From Owenweeksia sp965214115 (GTDB taxonomy: Bacteria > Bacteroidota > Bacteroidia > Flavobacteriales > Schleiferiaceae): a stretch of DNA of 64,000 bases. Location: contig CBDCAU010000008.1 in the NCBI GenBank assembly GCA_965214115.1, positions 62,001-126,000 on the forward strand, given 5' to 3'. A model generated the notes under the pieces. That model saw only the letters and a list, made by a program, of their open reading frames with translations, did no database searches and was not told where the DNA came from. This document shows positions 51,995-62,300 of this stretch, one piece after another. The translations under genes were made by a program, and so were the position numbers. Positions within the stretch are counted from its first letter, which is position 1, and the number at the start of each line of letters is the position of its first letter.

Positions 51995-52377
51995 CCTAAT
52001 CTTAAAATGAATAAAATTTTGAAAAAATGCAAATTTCATAAAGCCCCCCAATCCCGCAAATGCGGGACGAAGCACACGGACGTGAAAAGATTGCCGGAAA
52101 ATTAGCACGCAAGATTTTTCACCGCAGTAATCCCGCACGTGCGGGGGAATGGGGGCTTGCGCAAAGTGAAGCGGATTTGAGATTGACTTAACCTAATTTT
52201 AAAAAGAATAAAATTTTAAAAAAAATGCATACTTCGTAAAGCCCCCCAACCCCCCAAAGGGGGGCGAAGCACACGGACGTGAAAAGATTGCCGGAAAATT
52301 AGCACGCAAGATTTTTCACCGCAGTAATCCCGCACGTGCGGGAGAATGGGGGCTTGCGCAAAGTGAAGCGGATTTGA
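51971..52377. repeat. 197 bp tandem duplication beginning in the gp25 3' end
   Basis: GAAGCGGATTTGA starts at 51971, 52168 and 52365, giving two full 197-base units and the start of a third. Each unit contains the end of the gp25 gene, TTAACCTAAT, and an internal junction repeat (AAAGCCCCCC...GAATGGGGGCTTG). The units differ at a few sites, for example CAATCCCGCAAATGCGGG against CAACCCCCCAAAGGGG, so one arm was exchanged between repeat variants. Confidence 0.88.
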
Positions 52378-52388
52378 ACCAAAACAAA

Positions 52389-55300
52389 ATGAAAACCACC
52401 GTAATCGACACCCAATTTACCGTCCAGCGGGGCGGCACCAGCCAAGCCCAGCGGGCGCTGCCGGCGCTGGCTACCGATTACGTTTTGCCCGAAGAACGCG
52501 ACCACGCCGACTTCCTCATCCTCCTCCAAAAATTTTCCAAGCACCTCCATTTTTACAATCCGCAAAACCAAAAAGACGGCGACTGGAGCGGGATGTTGGA
52601 AAAGGATTTGTCGTACATCCTCGCGGAGATTTCCAAAGAAAACACCGCCGCCACGCAACGTTTTTTCAACCGCGATTTTATTGGAAACATCACTACTAAA
52701 GCGGGTTTCAAGAATATTTTTGACTTTCTGTTTTCGCTCCTGTTCCGCTTGGAAAAGCATTTTTTAGCGCTCCCCGTTGGGCATCCGCTGGCGGTTCAGA
52801 TGACCAATTTAGTGCAGAGCGCGCTGTCGCGGGATTTGGCGCAACTGGTCGGTTTTTACAAATTCGGCCTCGAAAAAAATCTGATTGATGACACCTCCAT
52901 CGATTATGTGTTTGATTTTCCCATCGAAATTTGGGCGGCGCAAGACGTGCTGACCGCTGGGTTTTCCAAGCCGTGGTTTAAAAATTCCGAAAATTCGTGG
53001 ACGGATTTGTATGCCAATATTTCCGCCGATGATGCCCTTTTCGGAAAACCGCTGCCGCCTTCCAACATTGGAAAAATAGAAGCTGCGCGCGAAAATTTGG
53101 CCGCGCTTTTCGACAAGATTTTCAAAACGTGGGGGCGCGTGGTTGCCGAATCGGCGTACCATTTTGAGGATTCTATCGAGAATTACGACGGCCACCAACC
53201 GCACGTTTCGCTCTTGTTGGCTTTTTTGAAAATGATGGATTTTGCCCACGACCATCTCAATTCGTTCACCCAGCAACACCTCGATTTTTATTACAAAGAC
53301 GTCCTCGCGCTGCCGCCCAAGGCCGCCGAACCGGACGCCGTGCATCTCACTTTTGAATTGCAAAAAAATGTGGCGGATTTCCTTTTGGAAAAAGGTACGC
53401 CGCTCAAAGCGGGAAAGGATGATTTGGGCAAAGAAGTCATCTACGAAATCGCCGCCGACACCGCGCTGAACAAGGCCAAGGTGGAAATGCTCCACTCGGT
53501 TTTTATCGAAAAAGAAGACAGCCACGCGCCGGACGAGGAGACGCGCCAAGTGAAGCGGATTTACAGCGCGCCCGTGGCCAATTCGGCGGATGGGCTGGAA
53601 CCGCTCGAAGAAAACACCCGCTGGCCTCTGTTCGGCACGGCGCAAAACCAGCTTCCTGAAATCGGGTTTGCCGTGGCTTCCGCGATGTTGTTTTTGGAAG
53701 GCGGCACCCGCGAAATCATTTTGGCTTTCGATGCCGATGCGGACTTCGATGCCTCGCATTTTGATTTCAACGATTTCAAAGCGGAAATCACTGGTGAAAA
53801 AGACTGGCTGAAAATTTCGCTGCAAGACCCCGCCGCGCTGGATTTGCCCGATGACGGCCGATTGTATTTTTATGGGATTTTGCCTCCCGATGCGGAGGCC
53901 ACTTTTCCCTATGATTCCGAAATTCACGGCGGGGCTTTTCAAACGTCGCTGCCGCTGTTGCGGGTGGTTTTGAAAAATGAAAAAGAGGCCGATTTCCCCT
54001 ATCAAGATTTGAAAAACATCCGCTTGGAAAAGCTGGATTTGGAAGTGCGGGTGAGCCGCGCGCCCAATGTGCAAGCCGAAAATTCGCTCGGCGCGGTGGA
54101 TGCGTCCAAGCCGTTTTTCCCCTTCGGCCCGCAGCCGGAAAAAGGCGACTTTTTGGAAATCGCGCACCGCGAGGCGGCTTCTAAAAATTTGACTTCACTG
54201 GAAGTGGAATTGGAATGGAAAACGCTGCCGGAATACGGGCTGGCGCACAATGAGTTGCGCTATTTAAAAAGGTATGTGGATTACGCGGTCTATTCTTTCG
54301 CTTCCGCTGATTTTTTTGATGAAAACATGCCCAAAGTGGAAACCGAATATCCCATCTCAACCGCCGAACCCATTGAAGAAAAAGAGCTTTTCCACCGCTA
54401 TGATTTTGTTGGAAACCAAACCATTACAGATTTTGTAGCGGCGATTGTGGCCGCTTTTTCCATCCCTCGATTTTGGGTTTTGGTAACCCAATTGTTCCAG
54501 TTTTTACTTGGCGCAAAGGGCCGCGCAGGTTTCGCCCTTTTTGAAAAAGAATTTGCCAATCTCGATAAAATCAAACCCATAAACAACAGCCTCGCCGAAG
54601 ATGATTTTGACCAAAATCGACTCTTAAAAATCAAACTGCAAAAACCGGATTTCGGTCATTCCGATTATCCCAATTTGCTAACCGATGCCGCGATAAACAC
54701 ACTGGATACCGCGCCTGAACAGCCCTTCACACCGGAGGTCGCCAGCGTTTCGCTCAATTACACCGCCGTTCAAACTTTGGATTTTACCGCTTTTCCCACT
54801 GAGGAAAAATTGCAAATCGACGCCTTTGAAAACCGCACCGCGCAGTTTTTTCATTCCGATGTTTTTGGCGCGCGCGAGTTGCATCCTTATCTGAATCAAA
54901 CTTCTGAAAACCTGCCGCTTTTCCCGCAATTTGATGGCGAGGGCGAGTTTTACATTGGCCTCAAAGATTTGAAACCGCCGCAAAATTTGTCACTCCTTTT
55001 TCAATTGGCGGAGGGCAGCGAAAATCCGCTGAAAGACAATCCCAAAGTGCATTGGAGTTTTTTGGATAACAATCAATGGGTTGATTTTCAGAACGTTGAA
55101 ATTTCCGATACCACCGATAATTTGGTGAAAAGCGGCATCATCACGTTTTCGTTTCCGAAAAATGCGACGGCTGAAAATTCGCGTTTTACCAACGGTTTGC
55201 ATTGGCTGCGCGCCCACGTTGAAAAAGATACCGACGGCGTTTCGCAAGCGATTGCCGTATTGGCGCAAGCCGCCCAAGCCGTTTTCGTCGATAATGAAAA

Positions 55301-56093
55301 CGACCCGAATTTCCTCGCCACACCGCTGGAAGCCGGCACGGTGAAGGGGCTGGCGGTAAAAGATGCCGCCATCAAAAAAGTAACGCAACCCTACAACTCT
55401 TTCGGCGGGCGCGCGGCGGAGGCGGACGAGGCTTTTTACACCCGCGTCAGCGAGCGCCTGCGCCACAAGGAGCGCGCGGTTACCATCTGGGATTACGAGC
55501 ATCTAATCTTGGAATATTTTCCCGCGATTTACAAGGTGAAATGCCTGCCGCACACCGAAATCGCGGCCGATATTTACAACGAAAAAAGGAGTGGACATTT
55601 GGCGATTGTGCCGATTCCCAATTTGAAAAGCGACGTGGCGGCCGACCCGCTGAAACCCTACACCAGCAAGGCTTTGCGAAACGAGATTGAAAATTTTCTG
55701 AAAATCCGCACCTCGAAATGGGTGCGCCTGACGGTGGACAATCCACAGTTTGAAGAAGTGGAAATTGAATGCGTGGTGGAGCTGTACGAAGGCCGCGACG
55801 AAACGATTTTCCAACGGCAATTGCAACAAGATTTAACCGAGTTTTTGTCGCCGTGGGCGTTTGATGAAACTTCCAAAATCGACTTCGGCGGGCGGCTGCA
55901 CGAATCGGAAATTTTGGACTTCATCGAAGAGCGGGAATACGTGAATTTCCTGCGCAATTTGCGGCTGTTTCACACCGTGAACGGCGCGCGGAAAAACGTG
56001 AAAGAAGCCGTAGCCAGCACGGGCCGCAGCATTTTGGTTTCCGTGCCGCAAGAACAACATTCCATCACCATTGAAAAAGTTTGTGTAACGTGA
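52389..56093 (+). CDS. Baseplate J-like protein (Pvc11-like)
   Basis: The 1234 aa protein starts at ATG 52389. A TTG 5 codons earlier lies in the repeat. The long N-terminal and middle regions are lineage-specific (ATDYVLPEERDHADFLILLQ, QHLDFYYKDVLALPPKAAEP near residue 300). The gp6/baseplate_J part is near 1000-1230: SFGGRAAEADEAFYTRVSER, HKERAVTIWDYEHLILEYFP and VKCLPHTEIAAD. It builds the baseplate wedge with the next protein, like Pvc11-Pvc12. The stop overlaps the next start by 4 bases (GTGA). Confidence 0.92.
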   Translation: MKTTVIDTQFTVQRGGTSQAQRALPALATDYVLPEERDHADFLILLQKFSKHLHFYNPQNQKDGDWSGMLEKDLSYILAEISKENTAATQRFFNRDFIGNITTKAGFKNIFDFLFSLLFRLEKHFLALPVGHPLAVQMTNLVQSALSRDLAQLVGFYKFGLEKNLIDDTSIDYVFDFPIEIWAAQDVLTAGFSKPWFKNSENSWTDLYANISADDALFGKPLPPSNIGKIEAARENLAALFDKIFKTWGRVVAESAYHFEDSIENYDGHQPHVSLLLAFLKMMDFAHDHLNSFTQQHLDFYYKDVLALPPKAAEPDAVHLTFELQKNVADFLLEKGTPLKAGKDDLGKEVIYEIAADTALNKAKVEMLHSVFIEKEDSHAPDEETRQVKRIYSAPVANSADGLEPLEENTRWPLFGTAQNQLPEIGFAVASAMLFLEGGTREIILAFDADADFDASHFDFNDFKAEITGEKDWLKISLQDPAALDLPDDGRLYFYGILPPDAEATFPYDSEIHGGAFQTSLPLLRVVLKNEKEADFPYQDLKNIRLEKLDLEVRVSRAPNVQAENSLGAVDASKPFFPFGPQPEKGDFLEIAHREAASKNLTSLEVELEWKTLPEYGLAHNELRYLKRYVDYAVYSFASADFFDENMPKVETEYPISTAEPIEEKELFHRYDFVGNQTITDFVAAIVAAFSIPRFWVLVTQLFQFLLGAKGRAGFALFEKEFANLDKIKPINNSLAEDDFDQNRLLKIKLQKPDFGHSDYPNLLTDAAINTLDTAPEQPFTPEVASVSLNYTAVQTLDFTAFPTEEKLQIDAFENRTAQFFHSDVFGARELHPYLNQTSENLPLFPQFDGEGEFYIGLKDLKPPQNLSLLFQLAEGSENPLKDNPKVHWSFLDNNQWVDFQNVEISDTTDNLVKSGIITFSFPKNATAENSRFTNGLHWLRAHVEKDTDGVSQAIAVLAQAAQAVFVDNENDPNFLATPLEAGTVKGLAVKDAAIKKVTQPYNSFGGRAAEADEAFYTRVSERLRHKERAVTIWDYEHLILEYFPAIYKVKCLPHTEIAADIYNEKRSGHLAIVPIPNLKSDVAADPLKPYTSKALRNEIENFLKIRTSKWVRLTVDNPQFEEVEIECVVELYEGRDETIFQRQLQQDLTEFLSPWAFDETSKIDFGGRLHESEILDFIEEREYVNFLRNLRLFHTVNGARKNVKEAVASTGRSILVSVPQEQHSITIEKVCVT

Positions 56094-59089
56094 CCGAATC
56101 GCTGACCATACCGCAAAATCCGCAGCTCCGCGAGAGCCAAGATTTCTACGCTCTGCGCAAGGCGGGGCTGGAATATTTGGAGTCTATCGCGACGAAATGG
56201 TGGACGGATTTCAACACCCACGATTCGGGCATCACCATTTTGGAAGTGCTGTCGTACGCAATTACCGACTTGGGGTATCGTACTGATTTTCAGATGAGTG
56301 ACATCCTCGCCGAAGAAACCGAAGGCGAACATTCCAACCAATTCCACACCGCCAAAAACATCCTGACCAACCGCGCCTTCAGCGAATTGGATTACCGGAA
56401 ATTATTGATTGACATTTTGGGGATTGACAATGCGTGGCTCGCTTGCACGGAACGGGGCGAAATTAAAATGTGGGCCGACTGCGAAGAAAGCCAGTTGATT
56501 ACCACGCAACTTCCTGATTTAGAAGAAGTAAAAGTGCGCGGGCTTTACAATGTTCTGTTGGAATTGGGGACTGACCGCGAGGTTGGCGATTTGAACTCCG
56601 CGCTTTTGACGCACACTATTTCACGCGGCGATTTGGCAGGATTGACAGTGGAAGTGTTGCTCCCCAAGTGGAAAAAATCGGATGCTGATTTGCTCGCTTT
56701 CGCGGGAGCGGAATCCATCAATTCCATCAGCGTGGCCGATGCAGAATTGAAGAAAAATTATTGGCAAGCGGATTTCACCATCAATTTTAAAACGGAAAGT
56801 GGCAATTCTTCTATTGAATTAAAAAATATAAAAAGCACTTTTATTTCTAATAAAAACGGTATAGAAATTTCCATTGAAAAATTAGAAAAAGAATGGGTCA
56901 AAAATGTACTGGGAAGTATTTTTTTTAAATATCATAAAAAACTAAAACGCGTCGGCGAACTGATTGCGGAAACCCGCGCCAAACTAATGGCCAACCGCAA
57001 TTTGTGCGAAGACTTTTTGGACATCCAAACCGTGCCGATTGAAGACGTGGCGATTTGCGCCGATTTGGATTTGGAAAACGATGCCAATTTGGAAGAAGTG
57101 CAGGCGCAAGTCTGTCACGAATTGCAGTGGTATCTGTCGCCGCCCATCCACGCTTATACGTTGAAAGAACTATTGGATTTGGGGCTTTCGCCGGATGAAA
57201 TTTTCAACGGCCCGATGCTGGAACACGGTTTTATTTTGGATGAAGAACTGCATAATTCCAAACTCGGCGCTTGTATTTATGCGTCGGATATCGTGAATAT
57301 TTTGATGGATATTTCCGGTGTGAAAGCCGTGAAAAACCTAATGATGACGCAGTACGACGAATTGGGTAATCGCAAAGTGGTGAACCGAAAATGGACACTG
57401 CAAATTTCGCAAGGCCACAAGCCGCGTCTCGCCATTCGCAAATCAAAATTTTTGCTTTTTAAATCCGACATCCCGTTTTTGGCGGATACCGAAGAAACAC
57501 TGCAAAGACTGGAAATGCTGAACGGGCTGACCGAACCGATGGCGCTTTTGGAACACGAAAATGACTTGCCGATTCCCGATGGAAAACTGCGGAATTTGGA
57601 AGAACATTATACCGTGCAAGATGAATTTCCACTCACCTATGGCATCGGAAAAAAAGGGCTGCCGCTGAATCAGAATTTGAACCGCGAGCAACAAAATTTG
57701 CGCAAAGCCCAAGCCAAGCAATTGAAAGGATATTTGCTGTTTTTCGACCAACTTTTGGCGAATTATTTATCGCAACTAAAAAACACCAAAAATCTATATG
57801 GATGGGATGAAGAAACAAAACTCACCTATTTCTCTCAATATTTAAAAAATATCAATGGGATTGATGGCGATTTTGAAGGTGAATATTATCAAAATTTAGA
57901 TGCGGATTCCTTACAAAAATTATTTGAAAATGAAACGCTTTTCTTGGAAAGGCGCAACCGTTTTCTCAACCATCTGATTGGGCGTTTTGCCGAGCAATTT
58001 TCGGAATATTCGGCGCTCGTGCATTCGATGAAAAAATTGGACGATGAAACCGATGCCGATGTCAAACGGGAAATGATAGCCGACAAAACCCGCTTTTTGT
58101 GCGATTATCCGCAGCTGAGTTCGGAGCGCGGCAAAGGTTTGGATTATTCCGATGAAAACGAAATTTGGCACACGGCCAACGTTTCCGGTTTTGAAAAACG
58201 GGTGGGTAGATTACTGGGGTTCAACGACTTCCACCGAAGAAAATTGGAGTGCGCGCCGATCGAAGATTTGTTTGAAAAATACAAGGACATCGAGGATCAA
58301 TGGCGCTTTCGCGTGCGGACACATTATAATCGGGTGCTGTTTCGTAGCGAGGGCTATCTGGCGGATGCAAGCATCGAAAACGGCATTTCATCGGTGATGG
58401 AAAACGGCATCGAAGAGGAACAATACCGCCGCGAAACCGCCGTGGACGGGACTTTCTATTTCAACCTCATCGCCAAAAACAATAAAATTATCGGCACGAG
58501 TATGTTCCACGAAACGGCCGCCGCGCGCGACAAAAACATCGTGGAACTGCAATATATGCTGGGGCGGAAATGCGAGGATGAAGGGATGCATTTGGTCGAG
58601 CACGTTTTGCTGCGGCCGAAATTTCAGGACGACCGACTGATGGAAGTCTGCCTCGAAGAAAATTGCAAAACCTGCGGTGAGGAAGACCCGTATTCGTTCC
58701 GCGCCTCGGTGGTGCTGCCCTACTGGCCGGAGCGGTTTCGGACGATGGAATTTCGCCGCTTTGCCGAGCGCGTAATGCGGTTGGAAATCCCCGCGCACAT
58801 CGCGATAAAAATATGCTGGGTAGACGAAAATCAAATGGAAGAATTTGAAACCGCTTGGCGCGCTTGGTTGGAGGAAAACGCCAAGGAAAATCCCGACGAA
58901 ACCGCGCTGAAAGCCAAGCTGGCCGCGCTGACTGAGGTTTTACAAAACTTGAAAAATATTCACCCGCAGGCGCATTTGCACGATTGTGTAGATAGTGAAA
59001 ACGAAAATCCGGTGATGCTGGGGAATACAGTGCTGGGGCAGTTTGACCCGATCGAAAGCCCCCTAAATCCCCCAAAGGGGGACTTGTAG
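56090..59089 (+). CDS. Baseplate wedge protein (Pvc12/gp7-like)
   Basis: I chose the GTG at 56090 because it gives the GTGA overlap seen elsewhere in this locus. A TTG at 56081 is also possible. The 999 aa protein begins with the strongly conserved opening FYALRKAGLEYLESIATKWW and TDFNTHDSGITILEVLSYAI, typical of the second large baseplate protein in Bacteroidota injection systems. LLFFDQLLANYLSQLKNTKN and LVEHVLLRPKF near residue 840 are further family marks. The last residues, ESPLNPPKGDL, are encoded by a junction repeat, so the native end was probably replaced by repeat insertion. Confidence 0.88.
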   Translation: MTESLTIPQNPQLRESQDFYALRKAGLEYLESIATKWWTDFNTHDSGITILEVLSYAITDLGYRTDFQMSDILAEETEGEHSNQFHTAKNILTNRAFSELDYRKLLIDILGIDNAWLACTERGEIKMWADCEESQLITTQLPDLEEVKVRGLYNVLLELGTDREVGDLNSALLTHTISRGDLAGLTVEVLLPKWKKSDADLLAFAGAESINSISVADAELKKNYWQADFTINFKTESGNSSIELKNIKSTFISNKNGIEISIEKLEKEWVKNVLGSIFFKYHKKLKRVGELIAETRAKLMANRNLCEDFLDIQTVPIEDVAICADLDLENDANLEEVQAQVCHELQWYLSPPIHAYTLKELLDLGLSPDEIFNGPMLEHGFILDEELHNSKLGACIYASDIVNILMDISGVKAVKNLMMTQYDELGNRKVVNRKWTLQISQGHKPRLAIRKSKFLLFKSDIPFLADTEETLQRLEMLNGLTEPMALLEHENDLPIPDGKLRNLEEHYTVQDEFPLTYGIGKKGLPLNQNLNREQQNLRKAQAKQLKGYLLFFDQLLANYLSQLKNTKNLYGWDEETKLTYFSQYLKNINGIDGDFEGEYYQNLDADSLQKLFENETLFLERRNRFLNHLIGRFAEQFSEYSALVHSMKKLDDETDADVKREMIADKTRFLCDYPQLSSERGKGLDYSDENEIWHTANVSGFEKRVGRLLGFNDFHRRKLECAPIEDLFEKYKDIEDQWRFRVRTHYNRVLFRSEGYLADASIENGISSVMENGIEEEQYRRETAVDGTFYFNLIAKNNKIIGTSMFHETAAARDKNIVELQYMLGRKCEDEGMHLVEHVLLRPKFQDDRLMEVCLEENCKTCGEEDPYSFRASVVLPYWPERFRTMEFRRFAERVMRLEIPAHIAIKICWVDENQMEEFETAWRAWLEENAKENPDETALKAKLAALTEVLQNLKNIHPQAHLHDCVDSENENPVMLGNTVLGQFDPIESPLNPPKGDL

Positions 59090-59352
59090 GAGCGGAATTT
59101 AGCGGTGTTGGCCCCATTTCTCCCGCAAGTGCGGGATTGCTGGAGTGGAAAATGGTGGTTGAGATTCGGAGGGCGCAAAGCCCCCCTTAGGGGGGTTGGG
59201 GGCCAACGCGAGAAAGTAAAAAAATTTTGAAAGGACCATTTAAAGAAAAAAAATACGCAAGCCCCCTATCCCCAAAAGCGGGGAAAGTGGAGTGGAATGT
59301 AGCGGTGCAAATGCGCGGCGCAAAGTCCCCCTTTGGGGGATTTAGGGGGCTC
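59057..59352. repeat. Cluster of junction repeats before the last injection-system gene
   Basis: Four CCCCC/GGGGG arms occur (59058, 59178, 59260, 59322), with AGCCCCCTAAATCCCCCAAA first and GGGGGATTTAGGGGGCTC last, so the ends can pair over about 250 bases. It includes the stop codon of the 56090 gene. Confidence 0.75.
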
Positions 59353-59368
59353 AAACATTAAAAATCAA

Positions 59369-62300
59369 ATGATTATGAAAGCAAATACCTACCCCATTTT
59401 CGAGGCTGACCAGATTTTGACGAGCGGCCACCTGAACGATTTGGTCGTGTATCTGGAAGAACAAGAGCGACTGACCCGTAACAAGTTGATTGGCATTGGA
59501 ATAGCCTGCGGATTGGAACTGAAATACGCGGGTGGCCGCGGCCGAAAAGCCACCGCGATTTCCAAAGGTGTCGGCGTTACTTCCGAGGGTTTTTTGGTGG
59601 TGATGGACGAAACCATCTGTACCCACATTCGCGAAAAAGAATACACCGACCCCGTGGACTATCCCGATTTGAAAGGGATGAAATTGATGGAAATGCTGAC
59701 CGCCGAGGAAGCCGCGCTGGAAGAATCGAAAGATGTGTCACCGCTCTCGACGGTGTCGGAAAATTTCTTGCAAGAAAAAGCGGTTTTGCTGTATTTGGAA
59801 AAGTTGGATGAGGATTTAAAAAACTGTATTCCAGAGGATTGCAACGATAAAGGGAAGAAGCGCATTTTCACGATTCGGAAATTGTTGGTGGAAAAAGCGG
59901 ATTTGCGCGCGCTGATTTCCGCCAAGGAAGGCTACCGAAATGCGCAGACCGAAACCACCTTGGCGCAGGACGTGAACGGCGCGTTTTACCTACCGGAAAT
60001 CGGGATGCAAAAAGTAGTGGTGCCCGCTGCCCACGGGGTGAGTTTCAGTTCGTTGCAGGGTGTTTTCAATAGTGCGATTGTTAATGGAATTCCGCAGATG
60101 GTGAGCGCTTTGAGCAAAAGCGAACGGGTAGCGGCGCGTCTTTTTCAGGATGTAAAAGGAATTAAATACAACGAATCGACTTTGCGGTCAGGTTTTGAGG
60201 AGGCCTATAAAAAGACGCTTTCCGAAAATGCCGCGCACCAGCAATATTTCTATGATTTTTTATGCGATTTAGCGGATGCTTACGATGAATTCCGCGAGCA
60301 CGCCTTTGATTTGTTGTCGATTTGCTGCCCTAATGAAAGTTTGTTCGGCTGCCACTTGATGCTTGGCGATGCGCTGCCCACGGGCGATTGCGCGCCGTCG
60401 GTGTATCGCCACGGCTGGTATCCCTCACCGATTTTGGATACGCCGAATCATCTGCACGAAAAAGTAAAATGCCTTTTCGACCGCCTGTTTTTGATTTTGG
60501 AAAATTTCAGGATTCCCAGCGATTTTGACATTGAAATCACGCCAAGCAAAAGCACGATGTACCCGCTTTCACAGCGCGCGCAGCCGTTTTATTATTCAGA
60601 TAATTCCGAAAATGAACTGCAACAAAATTGGGATTACGAAAGCAAACGGCGGTGTAAAAATCGCATCGGAATTTCCAAATTTTCCGAACGTTTTGCAAAC
60701 CGAGTGCCGCTGAAAAGTTTGGTCGCCACGCGCCGCCTGACCGGACGGATGGCCGAAAATGATTTCTTTAGGATTGAAGGCCACATTGGCGAAAATTACC
60801 GAAATGCCTTACAAGAAATTCAAGGGCAGCGCGACCAATTTGGTTTGGCTTTCGACATCGTGGCGGTGAAACTCGGCCGCCAACCTGATGCCAAAACCCG
60901 CGCGGAATTGACGCAGGAATACCAATGTTCGTTTCAAGATTTGGATGCGCAATACGCGCGCTTGCGGCAGGAAATGCTGTGCTTTTTGACCAAGGAAAGC
61001 AACTATTTTGCGGACATCGAATACAATCCGAAAAGTGGCGGAAGTTCAACCGGAAGCGGGGCGGCGGCGGGAGCGGGCGATTTAAAATCGCCTCCTAAAA
61101 ATACCGGAAAAGCGGTGTTTGATTACACTGATTATTCTAAATATTCCCATAAATACTACCAGCCCCCAAGCGGCGGAATCACAGGTGGTGGACAAGGTTT
61201 TGCGATGAAAAAAGCGGCCACGGGACAGGGCAAGTCCGGCACGGTGGGCGAGTTGGTGATGAGCAATTTCATCAACACCAACAGTTATGTTTACAATGTC
61301 TCCAACATCCTCAATGAGGTGCTGGTCTCCCCTTGGGGCGCGGCCACTTTCGATTATGGCACCATCCTTTTGCGCATTCAATATCCGCTGCAAATGATCG
61401 CGCTGATTGAAGATGCGGTGCAAGCCATTCCCGATGATTTGTATGAATTGGATTACGATGATTTCAAGGCGGTGTATGTGAAATTGTTGGACAAAGCCAA
61501 AGAATTCAAAGCCAAAATTGAGGAGAATTTGGCGAGCGATGATTTTCAAGCCGTCGGAAATGAAGAAGATATTTCCGACCATCTCGACCGTTTTGTTTTC
61601 GATTGCAATTTGATGGGATTTCAGGTTATGTATTCTGAATATCGGGCGCGGGTGGACAAAATTGAAAAGCAAAGTTTGCTGTCAGAATATGCTAAAACCC
61701 ACCGCGGATTGGAACACACGGCCGGCGTTCCCAAAGGTGGCACTTTTGTTTTGGTTTATCACGATGAAAACACAGCGAGCCGCCCCAGCACCGGACGGCC
61801 GAAGTTTGACCTGGACGAACTGACCGCTGGGTTTAGCGGCACAGCTTTCGATCGTGGAAATATTTTGGCGGGTACGAATTTAAGAGCGAATACTCCCAAA
61901 ACAGAATTAAAGAAAAGCGCAATACCAGAACGTTTCGAGTTGGTGGAAGCGGCGGCAGAATCCTCCTTTCGGCCGAAAGACATTAGTAGAAATCCCTTGG
62001 AAAATATTGGCAATTTTGTGCTCAATCCTGCCTTGAACTTCAATTTTGATTTGAGCCGATTGGTTAACAAAACTGTGGTGGCGGATTTTTCGCTGCCGTA
62101 TATCTGTTGCTCGGACTGCCCGCCGGTGAGTTACGTTTTCCCACAGACGAAAGCGAGTTTGAGCCTGCCCAAAAACGTGTTTTGTACCCCCGATTCAGAG
62201 GGCGAAAAATATCCGTTCATCGTGTCGCCGGAGGGTGGCGTGGTAAAAGGAACGGGTGTGAGCGAAGAAGAAGGCCGCTTTGTTTTCGACCCGTCGGATG

